From Cliona cf. orientalis (Eukaryota; Porifera; Demospongiae; Clionaida; Clionaidae), in the NCBI GenBank assembly GCA_963930775.1, contig OZ005697.1, forward strand, positions 5,912,292 through 5,976,291: a stretch of 64,000 bases of DNA, given 5' to 3'. A program made the position numbers and the translations under genes. This document shows positions 11,190 through 22,500 of this stretch, one piece after another. The notes under the pieces were generated by a model that saw only the letters and a list, made by a program, of their open reading frames with translations, was not told the origin of the DNA and ran no database searches. Every line of letters starts with the position of its first letter. The stretch's first letter is position 1.

Positions 11190-13237
11190 GTGCTGCAATT
11201 AACCTGCTTTAATTGCATACAATTAAACCTCATCAAACCTCATATTGTGTTTATGCTTGTTGATGACTGGGGATGGGCAAATGCTGGTTCCCATCGTGAC
11301 CCTCCTACACCAGAGGTCGTCACTCCAAACATCAATAGCTTGGTCAAACAAGGCCTTGAGTTGGATCAGCACTATGCCTTCAGAGTATGCACACCGTCTC
11401 GATGCTCCCTTCTAACAGGACGACTACCCATTCGTGTCAATGATGACAGAGGCATTGAGCCCACGTACTACAATCCAAAGTATCCGGCGTCTGGGTATCA
11501 GGGAATACCACGTAATATGACTGTCATTGCTGAAAAATTGAAGGAAGCAGGCTATGCCACTCACCAAGTTGGCAAGTGGGATGCAGGCATGGCCACACCT
11601 ATGCATATTCCAAGTGGGTGAGGATTTGACTCTTCATTACGCTATTTTCATCATGGCAATGACTTCTACAATGAGACAAATGGTAGATGTGGGGGACAAA
11701 GGATAGTAGATTTGTGGGGAATGAAGACACCTGCTTTTGGATTAAATAATGGAACAGGTCCTGACAACTATGAAGAAGGAGTCTTAACTAATGAACACTG
11801 TACATGTAATGAACCACAACACCTCTCAGCCACTCTTCCTCTATTATGCCACACATGCACCTCATGATCCTTACCAAGTGCCAGAAAGCTACTTAAACAA
11901 GTTTCATTTTATTGACTACTATCTACGGCAGATATACCATGCAATGGTAACATAATTATGTGGATGATGTTACAGGGGCTCTTGTTGATGCCTTCAAGCA
12001 AAAGGGCATGTGGGATAACCTTCTCTTTGTTGCTAGCAGTGATAATGGAGGGCCCATAGGGAGTGATAGGGGTGGCAATAACTATCCACTCAAGGGAGGT
12101 AAAGCAACTGACTGGCAAGGAGGACTAAGAGTGAATGCATTTGTGTCAGGCGGCTATCTTCCGGAGGGCATGCGTGGTACGAAGACAGAAGGCTACATTC
12201 ACATTGCCGATTGGTATGCCACCTTTTGCTCCTTAGCTGGTGTTGATCCAATAGATGAAAAAGCTGCCAAAGCCAACTTGCCTCCTATTGACAACCTGAA
12301 TATGTGGCCACTGATATCAGGACAGAATTCAACCTCACCTCGCATTGACATACCCGTAACTAATAATTCTCTGATCAATGGAGACTACAAGATCCTCACA
12401 GGGAGAGTAGAAGGAGCTGGTTGGTCAGGACCTCATTATCCAAATACTGGTAGTTCTCATCGTGTTGATGCTGTGAAAAAATGCAATGATGGTTGCTTGT
12501 ACAATATCAAAAAGGATCCATTAAGCCGAGGGGTCCGAAACGAAAGAAATTTCGTACACCTTGCTTAGAAATCAACAGAAATCAATCAAGAAATCACTAG
12601 AAATCATCCTGTGAAATCGCTTGCGGTTGCGAAAGATTGACTGTAGCTATCACAAGTTGCAAAATGAAGAATGTTTGGCTGTTGGGTGTTTTCAGTTAGC
12701 TACTATCGACACTGTCATGCATATTGTCTTTCAAGAGCCTGTGCACAATAAATTTTATATCTTTTTATGCATTTAGCTAAATAGTGACATAGTTTGTCAT
12801 GCACTTAAATACTATCAGGCGTATTCATACTAAACTTTCATTTATCAATATTATTAGTAATTAGAAATCCAAAATGTTAAGAAATCACCGAAATCAAAGC
12901 AGAAATCGAACACTAGAAGGGAAATCTGGTCAGAAATCGGATGTCTTGTCTGAAATCGGAAATCAACCATCACTAGAAATCTTAGATGAAATCAGGAAAT
13001 CTGTTTGAAATCTTGTGATTTTGAAATCTCGTACGCCAAAACAGATTGTTGCGGACCCCTCGATTAGAGCAGTATGACTTGGCAACGAAATTGCCTGAGG
13101 TGCTAAAAGAGATGCAGAAGAAATTGGCCAAGTATCAATCTACACACTTCACTCCTGATCGTGATAGTTACTACCCAGGAGCCTGCGAAGCAGCAGTTAA
13201 TAACTATGGCTATTACTGGGGACCATTCCTTGATTAA
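11190..13237 (+). pseudogene. Arylsulfatase (ARSB/I/J-like) pseudogene
   Basis: The opening part (11229-11621) reads as a sulfatase: KPHIVFMLVDDWGWANAG supplies the paired metal-binding aspartates, and VCTPSRCSLLTG holds the C-x-P-S-R site whose cysteine is converted to formylglycine. Downstream pieces match the family too: RQIYHAMV, SSDNGGPIGS, and the C-terminal part near KLPEVLKEMQKKLAKYQ, ending GPFLD. The frame is broken. There is an in-frame TGA after HIPSG (11619-11624), where relatives have arginine or tryptophan; a shift near 11800-11830; another near 11945-11960 just before YVDDVTG; and a 536-bp hAT-like MITE inserted at 12527. No signal peptide precedes the domain, so the 5' end is missing, and no introns are seen across 2 kb, which would fit a retrocopy. 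A live gene would encode a lysosomal or secreted sulfate-ester hydrolase. Confidence 0.85.
12527..13062. mobile_element. hAT-like MITE inside the sulfatase coding region
   Basis: Terminal inverted repeats CGAGGGGTCCG and CGGACCCCTCG bound 536 bp. The right flank is ATTAGAGC (13063-13070) and the left flank ATTAAGC (12520-12526), consistent with an 8-bp target duplication with one base lost; 8-bp duplications and GGGGTC-type ends are typical of hAT elements. The interior carries about 18 copies of GAAATC, all in the same orientation, probably subterminal transposase-binding repeats. Removing it restores the sulfatase reading KKDPLEQYDLATK. Confidence 0.85.
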
Positions 13238-13680
13238 TAATTCATCATTAGCTATTATTAATAATAACATTTTGCCTGGTAATAGAGTTTATTCTAGGTT
13301 GTCTACAGTATCTAGAGAGTTTTTTATGACATTATGTGTATAGCTTTTCACAATCCAAATGAAGCATCATGATGCTCTATTTATTAAAAGACAACGATGG
13401 ATGACACAGATGAATAGATCCAACCATGACTTTGGATGAGTTGGTTGCTTTATATAGGGTCGACCCTTTACCTAACAATCCCGTCTGCATAAAATGCTAC
13501 CCTTTACCTAATCATCCCATTGATATAGGAATATGGTAACATGCTCCACTAAGAGCATTCATGCAAAATTAAAATACATCCAGGTAATAAAATTGTTGCA
13601 CTAGTTTAAAGGTCAAACAGCGATAATATTAATACATGACGTATAATAGCAATGATAATTAGCAATGGTAATGTAGGAAT
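13238..13680. other. Intergenic, no gene seen
   Basis: This AT-rich spacer lies between the sulfatase pseudogene stop and the minus-strand T-box stop. Minus-strand AATAAA signals near 13285 and 13380 could serve the T-box gene; nothing else is apparent. Confidence 0.5.
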
Positions 13681-16213
13681 CTAATCCTGGACCATAGGAA
13701 GGCGAGGGCTAGTGTTTGCTGATCTACCTTGTTCAACTTTAGGTATTATGAAAGCACTTCCCTGTTCGTTTGGAGTGAGTGGCACTTTGAGATTGCTGTT
13801 GGGTGCTTGTATGATGCCCTGAGCACCTGGGGCGCCACTGTAGCTTGGTGGACCATATCCAACAGGGGAACCAGAAACTTGAAATCCTCCGAATCCAGAC
13901 TGGAAGCTCGGCCTCGAATTGACACCAGATAACGAGATTCCGGGCATAAGTGGTGATTTGAGGACGCCTTCTTGGGTTGTATTGGTGGAGGAAGGTAAAT
14001 GAGGAAATTGATAGACGCCAGAATTCATGGAGGGAGCAGGGAAGCCATTGACTAAGGGGGAGATTGGTGGAGACTCCTGGGCCAGCTTGCTAGTGGCGTT
14101 CCATACCATCTGACGATGAGTGTCAGAGAGAGCAGCTGGAGATGGCAGGCCTGGGAATGGATTAAAGATGGTAGTGTGGGAAGAGCATGCAATCATGGTG
14201 CATTACTAAGACTTTAAAACTTTTGAGTGTATAAGCTCCACTCCCCAGGTTTCTCTCTGCCTTTCGGGGTTGCATGTGATAATAATATTGTGTAAGAAGT
14301 CTGGGCATGTGTGTGAGTATGATAATATTATTGTGGTTAAAAAACATTACAGTGTGATCACTTCCCATGCTACTCCATACAACTATAGTGTAGAATACCT
14401 GATGCTGGAAATTGTCTATATGTAGTTGGAGAATAAGGAGGTGACTCCCAGCTGCCAAAAGCTGTTCCAAAGTGAGGAAGTGGAGATGGTCCAGGTGGGG
14501 GAACAATTCCAGGACTCAGCATACCCTGTTGCATACCTGCACGGATGAGATCATACATGGTGAAAGCTGAATTGAGGTGACAATCACATGGACCATCTGT
14601 GCTTATTTGAACATTATGAACAATGCTATGTCTATCCACTGTTGGGTAAAATACAGTAAACAACCACAATACCTTGAGGATCTCCAAATCCATTACCGTA
14701 AGGTGAGAGCAAGGGTGATATTGGTGGCCATGATCCCATCATACCTCCATAACCATACCTGCAACGCATAATAACAGTCACTGTTCTTAGTTATTACAAC
14801 ATAAGAAATAGACTACTAGCTACTATAGAATCTGATGTGCTTTATTAATATTTACATTTCTCCCTCTCCAGGGTTTTCACGGAAAGCCTTTGCAAATGGA
14901 TTGTGATCAATCTTAAGTTGCGTGACTTGGTCATTTTGATAAGCTGTGACGGCAATGAAGCTACATTCATGAAGATCCAAAGTGTACACAACAGTGGAGT
15001 GTTTCTTGGATGTGTACTTAGCAATAACGACCCGAGGAGTGTATCGGTGCATGGAGTTCAGTGCAACCTGCTGTGAAACCAGATAAACAACAAACAACAA
15101 AATTACTTGAGATTAGGTGTTGATGGCTTTGAAAAAGTTATTTCTCACACAGTATCACACATTCTTTTAAGAAATAAAAATCTCATGAACTGTCCTGTCC
15201 GTTTAATAATACAAAGCTTATGATGTGCATAATCCTTCTTACCGGTCCACGTTTGCTAGCTTTATTTTTGTTGTTGGTGACCTTAATCTTCTTGAAAGAC
15301 ACCTTGCTAGATGTCCAGTGCCGACCAGTGGCTGGAGAATCGGGGTGCACATACCTAAGCATATCCTCACAGTGGGACTCTGCTTTCCCCACCACAACCC
15401 ACTTGGCATTGATGTACTTGTAGCGATGATTGTCAGAAGGATTCACCTCCAAGCTGACAATGTACTTAGACTCTGGCTCCAAGCCAACTATCGAGGTAAC
15501 GATTCCAGGGAACATCCGTCTGTAGAAAATTTTATTAACGTGGAATTAACATAGCTATAGTGTTATTTCAGTCTCTGGTACCATTAAGTTGCATGCATTA
15601 CACCTCACCTTCCAGATTTTGTGATGATCATTTCAGTGCCGACTTGGTAGAACTGATGCCAGAGATCGGCTCCTTCCAGGGAGACAACTACATTTGGATC
15701 AAGCTTTCCTGGAGAGACAAACGACCCAAAGAGCATTGGTGAGGGATTGGTGTCGACAGCAGACTGGATGGACTCTGAGGTTTTCACCTCCTCTATGTAC
15801 TGATCTGGAAAGCTGGAGATGCTAGCCTTGGATGATAGTGGTTGCATACTATCTTGTTCTTGCTCCATGTTGATAGTGCTTGAGGGATTACTGAGAACCG
15901 ATTCCTCACTTTGATGAAGAGCCTCTTCCAACTTTGGTTCTACGCTTGCATCATCTTGCTTCGGTGACAGTATAGGTGTGAAAACGTCCGTGACTGAGCA
16001 GTCGCACTCGTTCGGTGCGCCATCTTCGTCGAGTGGAATGGAATGAATATCGACCACGTTGTGAACCTCGACAATCTGTCTGTTACACGGAATGGAAGTA
16101 GGTGAGCAGGCAGTTATTTCTTGAATTTGTTCTTTAGACGTGTGGCAATCGCCATCGCTCCAGCTTTTAGCTTCTACCAACGTCGAATCAAAAGCTGGAG
16201 AGATTTTGTCCAT
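13681..16213 (-). CDS. T-box transcription factor A, 6 exons
   Basis: Exons from 5' to 3' on the minus strand are 16213-15609, 15519-15243, 15070-14856, 14758-14673, 14536-14399 and 14150-13681; the phases close to 596 aa. I took the first ATG in frame (MDKISPAFD). Residues 1-170 are acidic and Ser-rich. The T-box DNA-binding domain runs from about 174 to 362: LWHQFYQVGTEMIITKSGRR, then MFPGIV, YVHPDSPATGRHW, LNSMHRYTPRVVIAKY, FIAVTAYQNDQVTQLKIDHN and PFAKAFREN. All hallmark motifs are intact. The 230-residue C-terminus is rich in Pro, Gly and Ser, as in activation regions. It should bind T-half sites in the nucleus. The subfamily is unresolved: HPDSPATG resembles Tbx2/3-like and DNHRYKY is Brachyury-like. 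It shares a promoter with T-box B. Confidence 0.93.
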
Positions 16214-16696
16214 CGTTGCCTCCAGCTGGTCGAGGATCAAAGCGGAGCAACAAAGTGAGTAATCGGAAAGATTAAAGCGAGATTACACCTTTATCGTTGA
16301 ATCTCTATGCAAAAACTTCGTGGAGCTGGTTTTTACACTTGAGCACCTACAGGTGTAAAAATGGGGTGCAAAAAATATTGCAAGATCGCCATTCATGGGT
16401 GGGGCTTGTATGTCTATTGCGCATGCGTGATTACTGATACGCATGCGCAGCGCGTGACAAACAAACCACTCTGGTTATTATCACATTTTAAGTGCGAATT
16501 CTTAGGGATCGTTTCGACGAATCAGCTTCAAGGTAGGATATTGACACTAATCCTGTAAATTACCCTTTCCTAAAGCTAAAGATCACGGGGTTAGAGCAAC
16601 TTAAACCTCACGTGAGGTAAAGGGTTTCTTTGATAGCTTGTAGGTTATTATTGAAGTAAATGGCAATGCAATAGATGCTCTTCAAAATAGTAAAGC
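16214..16696. promoter_or_regulatory. Bidirectional promoter between two T-box genes
   Basis: Only 483 bp separates the two divergent start codons. Near the middle lie TTGCGCATGCGTG (16417-16429) and ACGCATGCGCA (16439-16449), two facing NRF1-like sites about 10 bp apart. No TATA box stands out. Divergent genes with NRF1-type palindromes fit a shared TATA-less promoter; co-expression is inference. Confidence 0.6.
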
Positions 16697-18982
16697 ATGA
16701 GTTTTAGTTCTGATGATAGCCTTGGTGATCTACCACTTCCCTATGACATCTCCACAGCCGTCTCGAGGGCGCTGCGCATTAATTCCACCGGATCGACCTC
16801 GCCGGACGATGGTACCAAGGTCGCTCACCCTTCAAACTCTTTGACAGCGGTTGATGCATCAAGCCATGCTATAAAAGCACACATCGCAATGCCACAATTC
16901 AATCGTTCCAAACAACTATCCTCTGCAAGGTACGTCTACGAGAATACTCTTCAGCAGAACTTCATTCCTACTGGACTTCATCACTATCCAAATCCTGGAC
17001 AACCCGCAATTTACGATCAATTTGGCATGGAAGCAGTTGATGCCTGGAGCGATAACACCGTCACTGTGAGCATCTGCAGAAGCTCCGAGAGCATGCTGGA
17101 CTCTCAAAACGATATGGAGCAGCTGGATCAGTTCTGCAGTTACATTGTCAGCAACAGTGATGAAGAGCTGCCCCTTGAGAACAACAGCTCCACTGGGCAA
17201 GCAGCCTCAGCAACTCCCATTTATCCCAGCAACGTCTTCCCTGGACCAGCCTACTACTATCAGTATCCACCTACGGGCATGGAAAGTCCTCCCAGGAAGA
17301 AGCAGAGGAGCACGTCCTCCTACAGAGAGTACCACTACCCAACCAGCTGCAGCAGCACAGAGAGTTCACCAGAGAAGTGTGCTGGTGTGCGAGATGCTGC
17401 CAGCTGGAGAATCAAGCTGGAGAACTTACAGCTGTGGAGGCAGTTCGATCAGATTGGAACAGAAATGGTGATCACAAAGGGAGGAAGGTAAGTTCACTAT
17501 GCACTGCTAATTATAGGCATGTTTATGTTACTAATTTACAGAATTATTGTTATTAAGTATTATTCCTTAACTATTTCATTTTGTAGGAGAATGTTTCCCT
17601 CACCTGTGCTAAGTATTTCAGGCCTCGATCCTGATGCTAGCTACACCCTTAAGATGGAAATCCTTCCAGCTGACAATAAACGCTACAAGTTTCTCCAGAC
17701 CGAGTGGGTACCAGTTGGCAGAGCTGAGAAGAAGCAGGTGCACCGGGAGTATGTCCACCCAGATTCACCAAACACTGGTGCTTTCTGGATGGAGAAGCAG
17801 GTGCACTTTAAGGTCGTCAAGCTCACCAACAACAAGAGCACCACTTGTGAAGATCAGGTATGGTATTCAATATTAAAAGCTGATCCTTAACTTTGTTAAT
17901 ATTACAGTATGTATCTTTCTTTCATATTTCAGATCATCCTGAATAGCATGCAGAAGTACCAACCCTATCTGAAGCTGACCTGTGTTAATACAGGAGTCTC
18001 TCAGTCATTCTGCTTCTCGGAGACCATGTTCATTGCAGTTACAGCATACCAAAACAGCAAGGTAAGCTCACTGTTTGCATATTACTAGAATGTATACAAT
18101 ATCATAGTATAGGAACTATCTGATAATGATAGCATTATTATTACTTTCTACTCTAATAAGTGATCATGGCATTAATTTGTTGCTATTAGATCACCCAGCT
18201 GAAGATTAACAACAACCCCTATGCGAGAGCTTTCCGGGAGTCCATTCCAAGTGACGCCAATGGAGTGGAGAGGAAGGGTGGTCACTACAAGGACAGAGAG
18301 TCTTCTTACTCTCCTCGCCACTCCGCTCAGGACCAAGCGAAAGCAACGAGCTGGGCAAATGGCGCTTCCAATCTGTCTCCTTCATCTTCCCCAAAGAGAG
18401 CTGGAACGCCCACTCCCAACACCGGAAACAAATGCACAAGCCATACGAGCGTTGAATCAGGTAAATATTTGCAGTAGTTAGGGTACTAAAGGATACCTAC
18501 TCATATAGGGTTGTTGACAAGGAGTTGACACCTTAGGCTCTAAATAATGGCCGTCATTTGCACTTTTCTCTTTTAGAGTGTGTACATAATAATTTTTGTA
18601 TTTCCTTGCAGGCTTTGAGAGTTGTGATTCTGGAGAGACAGTCCAACAACAGGACCGTTCCTTCTCAGAGATGAAGATCATCACTCAGCCAAATCCATTC
18701 TTGGCTAACTCCCTCTCTTTCTGGGCAGATGATAACAGCCTCTGGAACCCCAACCTTATCTCACCCATCTCCCCAGACCCTCTCATGGACTCCACCAACT
18801 CCTTCTCTGAGCCATACCTCCAGCAGTCCACGACTGCCTTCAGGAATGCCCTGTATGAGAGCATCAGCCCACTCAAGCCAATGGCTTCCAGAGGCTCCTC
18901 GCTGCTGGATACCACACCACCAATCCAGCTGGAGCTGGAAGAAGAGCTACATCTGCTAGGAGAAGACGATGTCTTCGTATGA
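16697..18982 (+). CDS. T-box transcription factor B, 5 exons
   Basis: Exons are 16697-17487, 17587-17857, 17933-18061, 18190-18460 and 18612-18982, closing to 610 aa from MSFSSDDSLGDLPLPYD. The N-terminal 235 residues are low-complexity, with a basic PPRKKQRS patch near residue 200 that may be a nuclear signal. The T-box spans about 236-415: LWRQFDQIGTEMVITKGGRR, MFPSPVLSISGL, YVHPDSPNTGAFWM, ILNSMQKYQPYLKLTCV, FIAVTAYQNSKITQLKINNN and PYARAFRES. Where most T-box proteins have PR in the KYxPR motif, this one has PY, and the following strand is unusual, so DNA contacts or dimerisation may differ. The first two intron positions and phases inside the T-box match those of T-box A; the third (before ITQLK) is unique to B. 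A possible AATAAA is at 19436. Subfamily unresolved. Confidence 0.93.
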
Positions 18983-19597
18983 ACCAACTGACTATTCAAC
19001 AGCTCCATACACCATTCATAGCACTCAACAATGATTATTGTTATCCCTTCTGCACAATACTTTTATTCTTCTGTTGTTTTTATAATCTGTTCCATCCTTT
19101 TTTGCTATAATTTTATTTTTTTTGCTTTGTCTATTGTTCATCAGAGCTTATTTTTTCAATGTGAGTCTGAAAACCATCCTCAAAATAATAATAATGCTGA
19201 CCTTAATTATTGTCGCAAGATAATAATAATGACATGCATGTGCAGATCTTTACCAAGGTACTGCATGGTGTTTATGGATACAGTTAACTGGATTATTATT
19301 AGGTATTGGCTTTAGAAATCATCGAAATAATTTTGTGCATGCAACAACAAAATTAATGGCATTATATAATATCAGGAGTGCTCCTGATAATATTAGAAGG
19401 ATCATCTCTCTCCACCCAAACAGTATTGTAAGTGCAATAAATTATTACTTTGTGCCCCATTAGCTATTGTTATTCTGTAACTTGATTTTGATCCTAAATC
19501 GTGACAATAAATTAATATTATGATACAATGTTATAATATGAAGTGATAATTAATTTTGTGTTACACAATAATAATTATAGCCAACTTATTCCTGCTA
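18983..19597. other. Convergent 3' region of T-box B and ERI2
   Basis: This 615-bp spacer between two stop codons that face each other holds T-rich and ATT-rich sequence, a possible plus-strand AATAAA at 19436-19441, and a short hairpin centred near 19375 (AATATCAGGAG stem). No gene is seen. Confidence 0.5.
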
Positions 19598-22500
19598 TCA
19601 CCTCTTACTCTCAAAATATTCTGGCTCAAGTATGTTACATGATGCTGTTCTTGATTGACAGTGAGATTTAATGAAACTTTGTGGACTAGAGCTACAACTG
19701 TCCAGCACCTTTTCCCACTTGAAGAAGCCACACCCTCGAGCCTGGTCTGATGCCTTGCCATTTGGACAGGCATAGAAGGTCCTTCCTTCATTTGGCCCTG
19801 GATTGCTCACAGTTCTTCGTTTCGTTCTCTTACCACAGTTGCACAGCGGAGGGGTGACTTTGCCCCCACTGGATAGTAGCTCTCCACTGATACTGCCAGG
19901 TGATGGAGTATGGATGGAACTAGGCGATGAAGTGTGGGTGGAGCCACAGCTCAGCCTCTTCACTTTCATCCATTCAGATGTTGAAGGAGTTTGAAACTTG
20001 ACTGCAGAGTTTGGTGTGTCACAGTTGTGCTGAAGTGCAAGAGCAGAGGGAGTAAACCTTGGTGATGATTGAGGAGTATTGCTGGTACGGGTACTGCTAT
20101 GAACAAAATTTCGACTGGCAACAGTTGGAACTTGCTGACGAATAGTATGACATGTGCTACCCGAGAGTGATAAATATGTTCGAAGATTGACTGAACTTTC
20201 AACAGAGTATGGTGGAGTTTCGTTAACAATGCAAATATCGGAACTGGCGCTTTTATTTTGTACCTTTGATGGTGACACTCGTGAGTTACACACTATAGGA
20301 GATGGCAACTGAGCAGATATAGGGCATGATAGTAATGTGACTGGTGCAACATGGCTGACAAAGTCAGTTCTCGATGGAGTTCCTGCCTTCAGTCTAGTAT
20401 TCCCTTGGTCTGACTGAGACTTAACAAGAATGGGTCGTGCATTGGGCAGACCGCTGCACACACCTTGCCTATTGATTCTATGGCTGCTGTCATGGTGCTC
20501 CTTGTGTGAGGTTGAGGGCTGGATACTTCCTAGAAGCTGCTCACTTGCTGAGTCATCATTATCCCAGTCATCCAACTCTCTCACAATGTCTTTCGTGAGG
20601 CCTTCATCAAAGCTCGTCCACTTATCATCAATGTCTGCCCCAGCAACATGTGAGTGTTCTATATACAACTGTCCACTTTCATCTGTAAGCGGCTTGTCTG
20701 AGTTATTTTTATCAACAGATGTCATTTTGTTATTCACTGATACAGAAGGAACTACTACCAGCTTAGGAGACTCATTAGACAATTTTGTTTGATAGTTTGA
20801 CGGTGCATTTTCTTGCTCTATACGTGGAGAACTTTCCTTGCTAGGGAGAATGGGTTTGGTGGAGGTTGGAGTTGGTTCCGCATTAGCACATGCACTTGTG
20901 GTAGTCGATGAAGGTCGATGGATGATTGAAGGGTTTGGCTAAAAAAATTACATTGCATACAAGTAAGTTGCATAAGACCACTAGGATGTGTGTCTTATAA
21001 AGAGTAGATGCTCATGGTACATTGTGAATTATCGGCATGGATTTTTCAGAAATAATATTTATACCACACACATGTACATGTACATATGTAGTTGCATATT
21101 TTCGTCCTCATCGTTATACTAAGATTACATTTGTCTGTGAGTCAGTGTGTCCGTATAAGCAGGAGGTGATTAGAAGCCATTCGATGTGAGTTAAACTTAA
21201 AAAGTTTCTTTCTTTGCATTGCTGGACTTGGAACATTACAACAGACAGCCCACTGACACAACTGGCACCAGCTGCGACTAAAGTGAACTGCTTCAAAAGG
21301 ATGGTGGGACAGAATAGATTGCAGTGCACACTACATGTTCATATTATGGTGGCTTGTTGAAAGCAAAAGAGTGACATTCTGGAATTGATGTTGTCCACAG
21401 GTGCTTTCCAGAGGGAGGCGATTCTACTCTAAGCGTCTTCTCTTGGGAGCCCTTGCGAGTGAAGCTGCAAGACTAGTAACGACTTTCTCAAGCTAGCTAA
21501 CTAACAAGTCACATGATCAGCCAGGATACACATATGCTTCATATGCGCATGCGCACCGGGTAAACATATTGCGATAATGCTGCAGTTCCCATTGAATTTC
21601 CTGTGCAGATAAACTAGATGCAGAATGCAGCACATGGTGTACCGTATTCACTCGATCAGACGCCGATCTTGACTAGTCACTGCTCTTGAATAATTTCTGC
21701 ACCTCCGGAAGTGCTGAATGAAATAGTCGCCGCTCTCAAATAGTAGCAGCGCCATGTCTACTATTCGAGAAGCACGCAGCACGTGGACATGCCTCACAAC
21801 TCATTCTCGATAGCAGGTACACAATAAATACTTAGTAGACTTCTAGAACAAGTTTTAACATTAGCAAAGGGGCCAGAAATCTCCTAGATCAGTGGTATCA
21901 ATTGATTGTTTCTCTAAGGATTGCCGCTCTGGCAGCTACCGATATTAATCAACGCCACACAAACTCGGGTGATGAAATAAATAGTAGCTGCAGCGTCTGA
22001 TCGAGTGAATACAGCATGTGCATGCTCTAGCTAGAGAGCTTAGGTTGATACAAGGAGCGAGCAAGAACATCACTAAGGCACTAGCACCCACAAAACATAG
22101 CAAGTACATGTGTATAAACCACAGTGAACTGGGACTGGTGATGGTTGATACATGTACATTTGGTAGTGATAAAAAATGGTAAAGGTCATCAATAGCTAGA
22201 GACATTAGGCAGATACACAGAGGAGGTTGGCCACACATCATGCATACGATACATCATGCGCATGTGACTAAACTAGTATTCCTGCATAAATTAGTGACAT
22301 AGTACTGCACTTGTTTTGATCGCAGATTTAGGCAAAGACAACTTTCTTAGCCTGACTTCAAATCCAGAGAGGGAGAACAGACGAGTAAAGTCTTAAATCA
22401 GCAGGAAATGCTGACTTTTGATTGATCATGAGCAACAACAAAGCCTCAGTACTCGCTTATTTGACTGGGATTGAACAGGGTTGAAAGGTTGGTTTGTCAA

